DNA of 64,000 bases from Halomonas beimenensis (GCF_002549795.1 NZ_CP021435.1:3224001-3288000); one strand, 5' to 3'. Positions 45,184 to 54,462 are shown, numbered from the stretch's first letter. Notes: generated by a model from the letters alone, not told the origin. Translations and numbers: made by a program.

Positions 45184-45504
45184 ATGAAGGTCTACAAGCC
45201 CGAGTGGCGATGCACCCTGAGCGTGAACGAAGGCGCGGAAGCAGCAGCCAGCTGGAAGGAACGCATGGCCTGGCGCATGCGGGAGCTGGCCGACCGACTG
45301 GACGGCAGTGGAAGAACGATCAAGATCGACTACCGGGTCACGCCGGAAGTCAGCCGCGAGGAAGTGGACGACTGCCTGGGCAAGGGGTTCGCGGTGAGTC
45401 AGCGCCTGCTCACCGAACTGGCCCAGCACGCCGCCTGCGAGGACGTGATGCGCGACGCCAAGGCGGAACTCTTCGAGGAAGAGGAGGCGGAACAGAAGCA
45501 TTGA
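45184..45504 (+). CDS. Hypothetical protein, 106 residues
   Basis: Hydrophilic alpha/beta protein (MKVYKPEWRCTLSV to EEEEAEQKH) with a highly acidic tail. No family is recognised. A GGAGG eight bases upstream of the ATG gives a strong translation start. It lies between argP and the convergent GGDEF gene, with a short hairpin after it. The regular hydrophobic spacing (RMAWRMRELADRL) suggests helices. Confidence 0.72.
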   Translation: MKVYKPEWRCTLSVNEGAEAAASWKERMAWRMRELADRLDGSGRTIKIDYRVTPEVSREEVDDCLGKGFAVSQRLLTELAQHAACEDVMRDAKAELFEEEEAEQKH

Positions 45505-45536
45505 GGGCGAGCATGACCCGAGAGCCCCCACCCCGC

Positions 45537-45563
45537 ACCCCACGCGCCCGACGGCCGTGGGGT
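45537..45563. terminator. Hairpin between convergent genes at 45.5 kb
   Basis: Eight-base-pair stem (ACCCCACG/CGTGGGGT), loop 11, 33 bases after the 106-residue gene and 17 before the end of the 7TM-GGDEF gene. No U tract. Confidence 0.4.
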
Positions 45564-45579
45564 GGTTCGTATCCGGCCC

Positions 45580-47304
45580 TCACCCCGGGACCGGCGGCGT
45601 GGACTCGCCGCCGCTCGCCCCATCCAGCACGACCCGATCACGCCCGGCATCCTTGCCGCGATAGAGGGCCCCGTCGGCCCGGGCGATCAGCTCCTCGGCC
45701 GACTCCCCGGGCCGCCACCCGGCCACGCCCAGGGTGCAGGTCAGGGGCACCACCCCGCCGCCCCGCAGGGTCAGGGGGCGGGAGACGAGTTCTTCTCGGA
45801 TCCGCTCGGCGATTTCCCTCGCCTGGCTCGCGTCGCGCTCCCGCAGCAGGATCACGAATTCCTCGCCGCCATAGCGGCACACCGGGTCGATGTCGCGGAT
45901 CACCGTCTCGGTGGCCCGGACCAGGTGCTGCAGGGCCCGGTCGCCCTCGGCATGTCCCCAGCCGTCGTTGAAGCGCTTGAAGTTGTCGAGATCGAGCATG
46001 ATCAACGACAGGGGAGCCCCGCTCCCCTCGGCCTGGATGACCGCCGCCGGCAGGGCCTCGTCGAGGTAGCGACGGTTATACACCCCGGTGAGCCCATCGA
46101 GATAGCTCATGTCGTGCAGCTTCGCCTGCTCGGCGAGCAGTACCTGCCGCTCGTACTGCAGCTGGCCGATGCGGTCCGCCAGGGCCAGCGACAGCAGGAC
46201 CGACTCCGCCGCCGAGCCCAGTTGGAAGCCGTGATGGCTCCAGAAGCCATGAGGCAACAGCCCGTAGGTCACCAGCAGCAGCGTCGAAGAGCCGGCGACC
46301 AGCGCCGACCAGGCCAGCAGCAGCCAGCGTGCCGAACGCACCCCCCGCCCCAGGGCGCGCCCCGCCGAGAGCAGGAAGAGGCCCAACACCAGCAACCCCT
46401 GGACCGAGAAGTAGACCACGGTGGCATGGCCCGGCTGCTCCCAGGCGAGGACCACGCCGAGCGCCGCCACGGGCCACAGCATCAGCATGGCGCGATCCAC
46501 GCGGGGATCCTCGTCCTGCAGCCACAGGAAACGGCGGCAGAACTGCAGGCCGCAGACGGAGATCCAGGACAGCGACGTCAGCATCATGGCCTCGTTGACG
46601 GCCGGGTCGAGGCCGGGGAAGACACGGTAGAGCAGACCGTTCTGACAGAGGAAGTAGGCCGCGGAGCCGAGCAGGAAGCCGACGTACCACAGGTAGCTGC
46701 TGTCACGCAGGCCGAACAGCAGCACGCCGTTGTACAGCGCCAGGCCGACCACCAGCCCGAAGTAGAGCCCCTGGCCGAGCATCAGGTCGCGCCAGGCCCG
46801 GTGCAGCTCGCCCGTCTCCAGCAGGCGCAGGTCGAAACGCAGCGCCTGGGCGCTGTCCAGGCGCAGCAGGTAGTCGCCCGGCGTGGCGACGGGAAACACC
46901 GGCCGCGACACGGGAATGCCGCCGGAAAGCGAGTTCGGCGCCGCGGCGTCCACTTCGACCCAGGCCGCTCCGCCCCCGCCACGCCGATAGAGCCGCGTAC
47001 CCTTGAGCAAGGGGTTGCTCAGGTAGAGCCAGGCCGGCCCCTCCCGGGGCGGCAGGGAGAGCCGGAGCCACACGGGGTGAGGCGACAGCCCCAGGCTGAC
47101 GCGGCGGGGGTCGGCCAGCCGCCGGTCCGGCGCCGGACTGGCCGACATGGGCGGCGCCTCGCCGGCATGGGTCAGAAGGGTCAGACCCTGCGGCGCATCC
47201 GGCTCGGCGGCATGGAGCGTCGCCACCAGGCAGCAGGCTAGCCAAGCGCCCAGCCCCCAGGCCCACAGGCGTCGCGTTCCCCTCGGCTGCCACCCCTTGC
47301 GCAT
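45580..47304 (-). CDS. 7TM-DISM diguanylate cyclase
   Basis: 574-residue membrane protein. A signal-like start (about 12-32) leads into a 7TMR-DISMED2-type periplasmic beta domain (about 45-175; WLRLSLPPREGPAWLYLSNP cut form, DYLLRLDSAQALRFDL), then seven helices (about 190-385), a short coiled coil and a GGDEF domain (about 400-560). The active site is GGEEF with DLDNFKRFNDGWGHAEGD, and the inhibitory RDID (RxxD) site is intact. It likely makes c-di-GMP in response to a carbohydrate-like or other small ligand bound by the DISM domain. Confidence 0.9.
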   Translation of the reverse strand: MRKGWQPRGTRRLWAWGLGAWLACCLVATLHAAEPDAPQGLTLLTHAGEAPPMSASPAPDRRLADPRRVSLGLSPHPVWLRLSLPPREGPAWLYLSNPLLKGTRLYRRGGGGAAWVEVDAAAPNSLSGGIPVSRPVFPVATPGDYLLRLDSAQALRFDLRLLETGELHRAWRDLMLGQGLYFGLVVGLALYNGVLLFGLRDSSYLWYVGFLLGSAAYFLCQNGLLYRVFPGLDPAVNEAMMLTSLSWISVCGLQFCRRFLWLQDEDPRVDRAMLMLWPVAALGVVLAWEQPGHATVVYFSVQGLLVLGLFLLSAGRALGRGVRSARWLLLAWSALVAGSSTLLLVTYGLLPHGFWSHHGFQLGSAAESVLLSLALADRIGQLQYERQVLLAEQAKLHDMSYLDGLTGVYNRRYLDEALPAAVIQAEGSGAPLSLIMLDLDNFKRFNDGWGHAEGDRALQHLVRATETVIRDIDPVCRYGGEEFVILLRERDASQAREIAERIREELVSRPLTLRGGGVVPLTCTLGVAGWRPGESAEELIARADGALYRGKDAGRDRVVLDGASGGESTPPVPG

Positions 47305-47462
47305 CCCGGTCTCCCCGCTGGCCCCAGGAGAAGTGTAGTGCCTCCCGGGCTCCGGTCGGACGCCGACCAGGCGGTTGCGCGAAACGGCACACCCGCCGCC
47401 AGCCGAGCGCGCCCGGGTGAGCGCTTACCGACCCGGAGCCTCGCCGCCCGGCGGGCATGTCG

Positions 47463-47851
47463 TCACGAGACCTCGATGCCCCCCGTCCCGGGAATCACTA
47501 CCTCGAGCCGGCTGAGCCGCTGACGCACCGTCAGCCGGGCCGGTGCCTGGATCAGCCCCGCCTCCCGCAGGTAGCCCCCAGGGCCGCCGCCGCCGCGCCG
47601 GTGGCCGGGTCCTCCACCCCCCCCCATCGGGAAGGGGTTCCGGGCAGGGAAGACCGTCGGCGACTCGCGCCAGACCAGCTGCAGGGTGGTGAGCCCTCGC
47701 TCGTGCATCAGCGCCTCGAGTGTCGCGAAATCGTAGTCCAGCCGGTCGAGCCGGGCCTTGTCGCCGACCGCCAGCACCAGATGCCAGGCCCCGGCATAGG
47801 CCAGGGCCGGGAAGCGAGACGACAGGCCTTGTCCGGCCACGGCGGCGCTCA
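47463..47851 (-). pseudogene. Degraded 3' remnant of a PhzF-family gene
   Basis: From just after the gshA stop a frame reads ALAYAGAWHLVLAVGDKARLD and TLQLVWRESPTVFPARNPFP, the second half of a PhzF-like isomerase. The N-terminal half is missing. At a run of nine G (minus strand; C at 47617-47625) the frame shifts, and the family motif VEDPATGAAAA continues in another frame. A second shift near LGGYLREAGL restores the first. The LTVRQ-GEDMGRP part is shortened (RQRLSRLEVV) and the final residues are cut. Truncation, two frame breaks and a deletion make function unlikely. The first break could also be a sequencing error. Confidence 0.75.
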
Positions 47852-49213
47852 GAGTCCGTCGGCCTCGTAGAGGGGGCGGAGATCGCTCCGCCAGCGCCCC
47901 CGGAAGCGCGCCCGCCAATGCTCGGCGGGGCTTCGTCCCAGTTCGACCAGCGCCTGGAGCGGACGCAGGTAGTGGCGTTCGTCCCGCCCCTGGGCATCCA
48001 GCCGATGGCGTCGCCGCAGGCCCGCCTCGGCCAGCGCCAGGGCGCGCTCCAGGGCCTCCCGGAACGAGTCGGCCGCGTAGAGGCCCGCCACCGGAATGTG
48101 CTCGCCGTCCGCGAGGCCGTAGCGGGGCAGCTCGTGGCGCAGCTGGTTGAGCCGCGCGACGTCGCAGTCCGCCACCAGCGACAGGGCGCCCTCCAGCGCC
48201 TGACGATCGTAGAGCAGTCCGGTCCAGAAGGCGGCCAGCGCCAGGCTGTGCTCGAGGCCCAGGGCATCGTTGCCCCGCAGTTCCAGGTGATCCTTGAGGC
48301 GCACGTCGTGCATCAGGGTGTTGAGGTGCGCCTTCCAGTCCTCGAGGCTCGGGCGCTCGCCGGGCAGCTCCGGCAGGGCTCCGCGCATCAGGTCCCGGAA
48401 ACGGCGCCCGGCGAGGTCGACGTGGGCGCCGTGACGCGCCACCGAGTACATCGGGACGTCCAGGGCGCGCTCCACGTAGCTGGCGAAGGCGAGGTCCGGC
48501 GACAGCGCCAGGGGCAGGAGGCCGCAACGCGCCGAGTCGGTGTGCAGCCAGACGTAGTTCCGGTAGGAGGTCAGGCCGCTGTCGCGCCCCTCGACGAAGG
48601 GCGAGTTGGCCAGGGCCACCATCACCAGGGGCTGCAGCGCCATGGCCACCCGGAACTTGGCCCGCATGTCGGCTTCGCTACAGAAATCGAGATTCAGCTG
48701 GAAGGCGCAGGTCCGGGTCATCATGTCCTTGCCGTGTACCCCGACCCGGGGCATGTAGCCCCGCATGATCCGGTAGCGGCTCTTGGGCACCCAGTCCATC
48801 TCCCGGCGGGTCCACTCCGGGGCGAACCCCAGGGCCAGGGTGCCCAGCCCCAGCGCCCGGGCGACCTCGGACAGCTCGCGACGGTGGGTCGCGAGCTCCG
48901 CGTGCACGCCGTGCAGGTCCTCCCAGGGCGTCCCGGAGAGTTCCAGTTGTCCTGCCGGTTCCAGGGTGATGCCGGCTCCGCCGCGGGTCAGGCCGATCAG
49001 CTGGCCGCCCTCGAGCGTGGGCCGCCAACCAAACGCCTGGAAGGCCTCCAGCACGGCCCGAATGCCCGCCGACCCTTCATACGGGAGTGACCGACGATCC
49101 TCCCGGGTAAAAAGGAAGGTCTCATGCTCGACGCCGATCCGGCACCGATCCATGGCCGTGCAGTTAGCGGCCAGGTCGTCGACCAGCTGCCGAGCCTCGG
49201 TGATCTCCGCCAT
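47849..49213 (-). CDS. gshA: Glutamate-cysteine ligase, GCS2/plant-proteobacterial type
   Basis: 454-residue enzyme joining glutamate and cysteine, the first step of glutathione synthesis. GVEHETFLFT near the start is the family signature, followed by TLEGGQLIGL, ITLEPAGQLELSG, MTRTCAFQLNLDF, VALANSPFVEGRDSGLTSYR and HGAHVDLAGR. These match the alphaproteobacterial/plant class rather than the E. coli GshA. The C-terminus (RPLYEADGL) looks natural, so the gene is intact although its last bases touch the PhzF remnant. Confidence 0.9.
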   Translation of the reverse strand: MAEITEARQLVDDLAANCTAMDRCRIGVEHETFLFTREDRRSLPYEGSAGIRAVLEAFQAFGWRPTLEGGQLIGLTRGGAGITLEPAGQLELSGTPWEDLHGVHAELATHRRELSEVARALGLGTLALGFAPEWTRREMDWVPKSRYRIMRGYMPRVGVHGKDMMTRTCAFQLNLDFCSEADMRAKFRVAMALQPLVMVALANSPFVEGRDSGLTSYRNYVWLHTDSARCGLLPLALSPDLAFASYVERALDVPMYSVARHGAHVDLAGRRFRDLMRGALPELPGERPSLEDWKAHLNTLMHDVRLKDHLELRGNDALGLEHSLALAAFWTGLLYDRQALEGALSLVADCDVARLNQLRHELPRYGLADGEHIPVAGLYAADSFREALERALALAEAGLRRRHRLDAQGRDERHYLRPLQALVELGRSPAEHWRARFRGRWRSDLRPLYEADGL

Positions 49214-49335
49214 GGTGACGCTTGCCTCCTCGGCCCTCAGTTAAGCCGGCCCGGCACCACGACGCAACGGCGCCCGCCGGCAACCGGTGGGCGCCGCTGG
49301 CATGGCACCGGGACGCGACCTCCTCGAGACACCCC

Positions 49336-49908
49336 CTATTCCATGGTCTCCTGTGCCGGACGCGCACCGACCGGCACCATCAGGTGCTGGTAGTCGGTCC
49401 CTTCCCACATCACATAGGGCCCGCCGTTGTCCGGGTCGGAGGGAAAGGCCTCGAGTATCGCCGGCGGGGCGATGATCATCAGGTGGGGCCCCTCCACGAC
49501 CCACTGGTTGTCGGCGGTGGGTTCCATGGCATAGGGGTCGAGATTGCTGGCCCCCTCGTCCCCCTGCAGCATGTAGGCGATCCCCAGGCTGTCGGCGGTG
49601 AAGGGTTCCTCGTTCTGCCAGGCCTTGGCCCACGCCATCCAGGTCGCGTCCAGGCACATCGGCGCGGTGCCGGCCAGGTTCGGCGGCGAGGGCAGGCAGG
49701 TATAGCCATTGCTGCCTTCCTGCAGGACATTGCCCTCCCAGTCGACGACGGTGGCCCCCGCCACCATGCCCGGCCAGGTGGCACTCAGGGCATCTTCCAG
49801 CATGTCCGCCTCGGACTCGCCTTCGGCGACCGCCGGGCCCGCCAGCCCCATCACCAGGCCTGCCGCGACCAATCCGATGGCACCCCGCCAGGGAATGCGT
49901 GTGATCAT
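49336..49908 (-). CDS. Exported hypothetical protein, 190 residues
   Basis: Signal peptide (about residues 1-28, AVAEG cleavage) followed by a 160-residue periplasmic protein rich in Trp, Gly and acidic residues: WPGMVAGATVVDWEGNVLQEGSNG, cut forms of MCLDATWMAWAKAWQ, and HLMIIAPP. No family recognised; two cysteines (TCLPSP, MCLDA) could form a disulfide. GGAGG precedes the ATG. It is divergent from a second exported unknown across a 414-base spacer. Confidence 0.75.
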   Translation of the reverse strand: MITRIPWRGAIGLVAAGLVMGLAGPAVAEGESEADMLEDALSATWPGMVAGATVVDWEGNVLQEGSNGYTCLPSPPNLAGTAPMCLDATWMAWAKAWQNEEPFTADSLGIAYMLQGDEGASNLDPYAMEPTADNQWVVEGPHLMIIAPPAILEAFPSDPDNGGPYVMWEGTDYQHLMVPVGARPAQETME

Positions 49909-50322
49909 CGTTCCGTCCTCCCCTCCCGAGGGCCGGCCGCGACCGATTCCTTCGCTGCGTTGACCTCACCTGTCGCCGGTCCAGTGAATACCAATCCTCT
50001 TCCCGCAGCGATCCGACCGCTGCCTTCTCATTCAAGCCGACCGGGGGACATTGCACCAGTCGAGGCGGACGCCACCGCCCGGCAGGGACTATACTCAGCA
50101 AGCCCCCACCAGACGCCACCACAACGGTCGAGGTGCCAGCGCCAGCACGCCGCTCGATTCCTGCCGGCCTCCTCCTGCGCGCCCGCTCCCCCCCCCCCGA
50201 TGACCTGGCCATGGCGGGTGACAGGCTTGTGTCTTCAGTCGACAGCACCGGCCGGGCCGACGGGCGCCTCGCCATTCGCCAGCACCGCCAGCCGAGCCGG
50301 CGCCCTAGGGTGGAGGGTCGTC
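49909..50322. other. Divergent intergenic region with C11 tract
   Basis: 414-base spacer between two divergent exported-protein genes. It holds no convincing gene. A run of eleven C lies at 50188-50198, about 125 bases before the right-hand gene; TTTCC-like patches near 49990 are the only AT-richer stretch. No clear promoter or operator is seen. Confidence 0.5.
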
Positions 50323-51141
50323 ATGGATATCTCGAGAGTTTCCGCCTTGTGCCGGCTCGCTCCGGCCTCGGCGATCGCGCTGGCCCTGGGAGGCGTCGCC
50401 CTGCCAACGGCCGCCCAGGAGGTCTTGTGGGGAGAGGCGGTGGCCGTGGGCAACGGCCAGGCCCGGGTGGCGATCACGGAAGCGGCACCGGGCGTGCCCG
50501 CCTCGGTGGCCGTGGTGATGACCGCCGATGCCCTGGAGGGGCTTCCCGGCGAGGAACTCGGCCAGGAGGGCCGGGAATACGTGCTGCCCATGCCCGCGGA
50601 CGGCACGCACACGGGCTACGACCATGTGGGGCTGAACTGGCATCCCATCGGCCATATCCCCGACGGGATCTACACGGTCGCTCACTTCGACGTGCACTTC
50701 TATCTCATCGACGAGACCGAGCGCCAGGCCATCAGCTTCCTGGGTCCCGACCGGGAACAACGGCTCGCCCCGCCGGATCCCGCCCTGGTGCCAGAGGGCT
50801 ACGTGATCCCGCCCGACACGGCCGTCGAGCGCATGGGCCTCCACGGCCTCGACCCGGAAAGCCACGAATTCCAGGGTCAGCCGTTCACCCGGACCTTCCT
50901 GTATGGCTACGAGTCCGGCCGGCTGATCTTCCTGGAGCCGATGATCACCCTGGACTACCTGCAGACCCGGCAGGACCTCACCCTGCCGGTGAAGACGCCG
51001 GCCGCCTACGGCAGCCCCGGCTACTTCCCGAGCAGCTACCGCGTGGGGTTCGAGCCGGAGGCCGGGGAATACTGGATCGAACTGCGCGATCTGCGGCCCT
51101 TCGAGGGGGCCGCGCCGAGGCCCCTCCAGGGCGCGACCTGA
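50323..51141 (+). CDS. Exported DUF5602/TTHB210-like protein
   Basis: 272-residue periplasmic protein with a signal peptide (about 1-30, TAAQE). It contains DHVGLNWHPIGHIPDGIYTVAHFDVHFYLI, here broken by position: DHVGLNWHPIGH at about 105 and HFDVHFYLID at about 125, a histidine-rich pattern that may bind metal. This resembles the TTHB210/DUF5602 group, whose function is not established. GGAGGG lies before ATG 50323. The mature chain runs to AAPRPLQGAT with no membrane anchor. Confidence 0.72.
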   Translation: MDISRVSALCRLAPASAIALALGGVALPTAAQEVLWGEAVAVGNGQARVAITEAAPGVPASVAVVMTADALEGLPGEELGQEGREYVLPMPADGTHTGYDHVGLNWHPIGHIPDGIYTVAHFDVHFYLIDETERQAISFLGPDREQRLAPPDPALVPEGYVIPPDTAVERMGLHGLDPESHEFQGQPFTRTFLYGYESGRLIFLEPMITLDYLQTRQDLTLPVKTPAAYGSPGYFPSSYRVGFEPEAGEYWIELRDLRPFEGAAPRPLQGAT

Positions 51142-51152
51142 GCCGGCCCGGA

Positions 51153-51182
51153 GCCCGGGCAGCCCGAACGTGCCGCCCGGGC
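51153..51182. terminator. GC-rich hairpin between convergent genes
   Basis: GCCCGGGC repeated at 51153-51160 and 51175-51182 (each arm is self-complementary), between the DUF5602-like gene and the convergent thioredoxin-like gene. No U tract. Confidence 0.35.
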
Positions 51183-51196
51183 CCCGGCGCCTCGTC

Positions 51197-51529
51197 CTAG
51201 TCGTAGAGCGCGGCGTAGGGGCGCCGAATGGCCTCGCGCACCTCGCCCAGCGAGAAGACGCGCGCGAACTCGCCGAAGGGCTGGCCCTCGAACCACAGCC
51301 GCACCACGGGCAGCGAGAAGACCCGCTGCTGGGCGCACAGCGAGGCCGCGGCGTCCTGGCAGTCGGCGTAGAAGGCCTTCAGGCGGGGAAACTCCTCGGC
51401 GAGCATCGCCGAGAGCCGAGGCTTGACGGCCTGGCAGACGCCGCAGTGGCGGCCGCCGAACATCACCAGTACCGCCGGATGCTCGGCCAGGGCGGCGTCC
51501 AGGTCGGCTTGATGGATCAGGGGCGGCAT
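51197..51529 (-). CDS. Thioredoxin-family protein
   Basis: 110-residue single thioredoxin domain without signal peptide, so cytoplasmic. The active site is CGVC in MFGGRHCGVCQAVKP instead of the usual CGPC, and the cis-proline loop is FSLPVVRLWF. ATG 51529 has GAGGAG five bases upstream. The variant active site implies an altered redox potential; partner unknown. It is divergent from ldcA. Confidence 0.83.
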   Translation of the reverse strand: MPPLIHQADLDAALAEHPAVLVMFGGRHCGVCQAVKPRLSAMLAEEFPRLKAFYADCQDAAASLCAQQRVFSLPVVRLWFEGQPFGEFARVFSLGEVREAIRRPYAALYD

Positions 51530-51650
51530 GGGGACTCCTCCTCGGGGGATCGCCTCGACGGGGCGCGGCACGCTCGTCGCCCACGTGACAGTCTGCCCCA
51601 TCCCGCCGACAATGCCATCCTGCGTGTCTCCAGCACAGGATCCCGTCGCC

Positions 51651-52538
51651 ATGCCGCTCGCCGTCAGCCTGATCGCCCCCTCCTCCTTCACCGCCCCCGA
51701 GGCCGTGGCCGCCGGCATCCGCGGCCTGGAAGCCCTGGGCGTCGAGGTCCGCGGTGAGGCGCCGCTGCAGGCGCCGGAGCGGTATCTCGCCGCGAGCCGC
51801 GAGCACCGCCTGGCGCAGTTGCACGCCGCCTATGACGACCCCGAGACCCAGGCGGTCTGGGCGGTGCGCGGCGGCTACGGGGCCGCCCAACTGGTGGACG
51901 GCATCGACTGGCACCGCCTGGCGCGCCGCCCCAAGCCGCTGATCGGCTATTCCGACGTGACCGTGCTGCTCGACCAGTGCCACCGCCATGGCCTGCCGGC
52001 CCTGCACGGCCCGGTGGCCAAGGCCGCCGGCGGCCTGCTCGAGGACTCCGACGCCGAGCGCGCGATCATCCGCCGCCAGTTCGAGGAGACCCTGGCGCTG
52101 ATCCAGGGTCCGGCACCGCTCGACTACCCGCTCACCGCCCAAGGCGACGCCCCGGCCAGGCTCGAAGGCCCGGTGGTGGGCGGCAACCTGACGACCCTGG
52201 CGAGCCTGGTCGGCACGCCGACGGCCTTCACCGCCCCCAAGGGCGCCCTGGTGATCCTCGAGGACGTGGGCGAGCCCTACTACCGCCTGGAACGCGCCCT
52301 CTGGCAGCTGGTGCACGGCGGCGCCCTGACCGACGCCGCCGCCGTCTGCCTGGGCACCTTCGAGGGCTGCACGCCCTACGGCGAGACGCCGCTGGAGGCG
52401 ATCGTCGCCGAGACCCTGGCGCCGCTCGGCCTGCCGCTGTTCGCCGGCCTGCCCGTTGGTCACGGCCTGCACAACCGGCCCTGGCGCTACGGCGCCACCG
52501 GGCGCCTCGAGGGCGGGCGGCTCTTCATCGAAGGGTGA
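51651..52538 (+). CDS. ldcA: LD-carboxypeptidase (S66 family)
   Basis: 295-residue cytoplasmic serine peptidase that removes the terminal D-Ala from recycled muropeptide tetrapeptides. The catalytic Ser is in LIGYSDVTVLL, the Glu in VILEDVGEPYYRLERAL, and the His in GLPVGHGLHNRPW, the known triad of the S66 family. Family length is normal. The start ATG 51651 follows CAGGATCCCG. The earlier in-frame codons overlap the divergent thioredoxin gene and are not used. Confidence 0.93.
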   Translation: MPLAVSLIAPSSFTAPEAVAAGIRGLEALGVEVRGEAPLQAPERYLAASREHRLAQLHAAYDDPETQAVWAVRGGYGAAQLVDGIDWHRLARRPKPLIGYSDVTVLLDQCHRHGLPALHGPVAKAAGGLLEDSDAERAIIRRQFEETLALIQGPAPLDYPLTAQGDAPARLEGPVVGGNLTTLASLVGTPTAFTAPKGALVILEDVGEPYYRLERALWQLVHGGALTDAAAVCLGTFEGCTPYGETPLEAIVAETLAPLGLPLFAGLPVGHGLHNRPWRYGATGRLEGGRLFIEG

Positions 52539-52570
52539 ACGGGCGCTTCCCCACGAAGGCGCGATACTGC

Positions 52571-53407
52571 TCAGGCCACACTCATCGGGTAGGTGAACAG
52601 CGCCAGGTGGGCGAGGTTCAGCCCCCAGTGCACCAGCACCGCCCACACCAGCCGGCCGGTCCACAGGTAGACCAGGCCATACAACAGCCCCGCGCCGGCC
52701 GCGATCAACACGAAGGCCGCGCCGCCGGCGAGGTGGGCGAGGCCGAAGAGCGCGGCGGCCAGCGCCAGCCCCGCCGGCCAGCCGAGCCTGCCGGTGAGCC
52801 AGCGCTGGACCATGCCGCGGAACAGCAGCTCCTCCGCCAGGCAAGTATTGAGCAGGTTGGCCACGGCGAAGACGGCGAACCACGCCGTCGGCCCCGGGCG
52901 CCAGTCCAGCAGCCCCAGGCCCACCGCCAGGCCCATCAGGGCCAGCCCCCCACTCCCCACGAGCCCCGGCATGGCCCAGGCCGGCGGCCGGGCCCGGGGG
53001 ACGTCGCTGCGGCCGAACAGCGGCCGCCAGCCGAGCAGCGACCAGGCCACCAGCCCCTTGTCGTGGTGGAAGACGAGATCGAAGGCCACGCTGCCGGGCT
53101 TGAGCACCGCCTCCTCGGCCAACGCCAGCCCCTGGTAGCCGGGCCAGAGGTGGGCCATCAGCCCGAGACTGGCGACCGCCCAGACCACCCCGCGGTGCCA
53201 CCCTAGCCCGGACGCCACGGGCCTCGCCTGCATCCAGGCGGTCAGCGCCACATAGCCCAGCGCCATGACCACGAAGACCCAGCCGGCATGGCCCACCGCG
53301 GCGGCGGCCAGCAACACGACCACCGCCCCGCCGTGGCGCAGGCGCGGATCGGCACACAGGCCGCAGAGGATCAGGGCGAGGGAGTAGGCGATCGCGAAGG
53401 GCAGCAT
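52571..53407 (-). CDS. CPBP-family intramembrane metalloprotease
   Basis: 278-residue membrane protein with about eight helices. The CPBP (Abi) motifs are present: EELLFRG, FGLAHL and HWGLNLAH, the residues of the glutamic-type intramembrane protease site. Targets of the bacterial members are mostly unknown; some process prenylated-like or bacteriocin peptides. It is convergent with ldcA and divergent from the aldo/keto reductase. Confidence 0.85.
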   Translation of the reverse strand: MLPFAIAYSLALILCGLCADPRLRHGGAVVVLLAAAAVGHAGWVFVVMALGYVALTAWMQARPVASGLGWHRGVVWAVASLGLMAHLWPGYQGLALAEEAVLKPGSVAFDLVFHHDKGLVAWSLLGWRPLFGRSDVPRARPPAWAMPGLVGSGGLALMGLAVGLGLLDWRPGPTAWFAVFAVANLLNTCLAEELLFRGMVQRWLTGRLGWPAGLALAAALFGLAHLAGGAAFVLIAAGAGLLYGLVYLWTGRLVWAVLVHWGLNLAHLALFTYPMSVA

Positions 53408-53515
53408 GGGGCATCCTGACCGGCCGAGGTGCGGGGCAGTTCATCATACCCGGGGGCCCCTTCGCACGCGTCAGGGCGTCTACACTGCCCTCAGCGAGTC
53501 TTCCCGGAGGGCCTC

Positions 53516-54451
53516 ATGGCCTCTGAACCCCATGCCCTGACGCGCCGCCAGCTGCTCGGCGGCCTGCTGGCCCTGGCCGCCGGCGCGGCCCTGCCGCCCT
53601 GCTCCGCCGTCGCCGAACCCGGCGACATCCTGACCCGCAGGGTGCCCGCCACCGGCGAGGCCCTGCCGCTGGTGGGACTCGGCAGCTGGATCACCTTCAA
53701 CGTCGGCGACGACCCGCTGCTGCTCGCGTCGTGCACGGCGGTGATGGCGGCCTTCTTCGCCGGCGGCGGGCGGATGATCGATTCCTCGCCGATGTACGGC
53801 AGCTCCCAGGCGACCATCGGCCACGGCCTCGCCGAACTCGATGCCGCCGAGCGGGTCTACGCGGCCGACAAGGTCTGGACCTCGCGTCCGGCGGAGGGAC
53901 CGGCGCAGATCGAGGCGTCGCGGCGCGACTGGGGCCTGCCGCGCTTCGACCTGCTGCAGGTGCACAACCTGCTCGCCTGGGAAGAGAACCTGGCGACGCT
54001 GCAGGCCATGAGGGCCGCCGGGGAGGTGCGCCACGTCGGCATCACCACCTCCCACGGCCGGCGACACGCGGCGCTCGAGCGCATCCTGCGGGAGGCCGAC
54101 CTCGACTTCGTTCAGCTCACCTACAACATCGTCGACCGCGAGGCCGAACGCCGCCTGCTGCCGCTGGCCCGGGAACGCGGCATCGGGGTGATCGCCAACC
54201 GCCCCTTCCAGCAGAAGCGCCTGATCCGCCGCCTGGAAGGCAAGCCCCTGCCCGACTGGGCGGCCGAGCTCGGCGCGGCCACCTGGGCGCAGTTCATCCT
54301 CAAGTTCATCGTCTCCCACCCGGCGGTGAGCTGTGCCATCCCCGCCACCACCCGGGTCGATCACGTGCGCGAGAACCTGGCCGCCGCCCGGGAGCCGCTG
54401 CCCGACGCCGCCCTGCGCCGGCGCATGGCCGACTACGTCCACCGGCTGTGA
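53516..54451 (+). CDS. Tat-exported aldo/keto reductase
   Basis: 311-residue aldo/keto reductase of TIM-barrel fold. A twin-arginine signal (TRRQLLGGLLALAAG, about residues 9-25) suggests folded export to the periplasm. The tetrad is visible as Asp and Tyr in MIDSSPMYGSS, Lys in AADKVW, and His in DLLQVHNLL. The C-terminal VDHVRENLAAAREPL is the cofactor region. It probably uses a nicotinamide cofactor pre-loaded in the cytoplasm; the substrate is unknown. GGAGG precedes ATG 53516. Confidence 0.87.
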   Translation: MASEPHALTRRQLLGGLLALAAGAALPPCSAVAEPGDILTRRVPATGEALPLVGLGSWITFNVGDDPLLLASCTAVMAAFFAGGGRMIDSSPMYGSSQATIGHGLAELDAAERVYAADKVWTSRPAEGPAQIEASRRDWGLPRFDLLQVHNLLAWEENLATLQAMRAAGEVRHVGITTSHGRRHAALERILREADLDFVQLTYNIVDREAERRLLPLARERGIGVIANRPFQQKRLIRRLEGKPLPDWAAELGAATWAQFILKFIVSHPAVSCAIPATTRVDHVRENLAAAREPLPDAALRRRMADYVHRL

Positions 54452-54462
54452 CGAGCGCCCCG

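Noticed and set aside
47617..47625. G9 run as a phase-variation switch for a working PhzF protein.
   Set aside because: A second frame break, the missing N-terminal half and an internal deletion remain even if this run were corrected.
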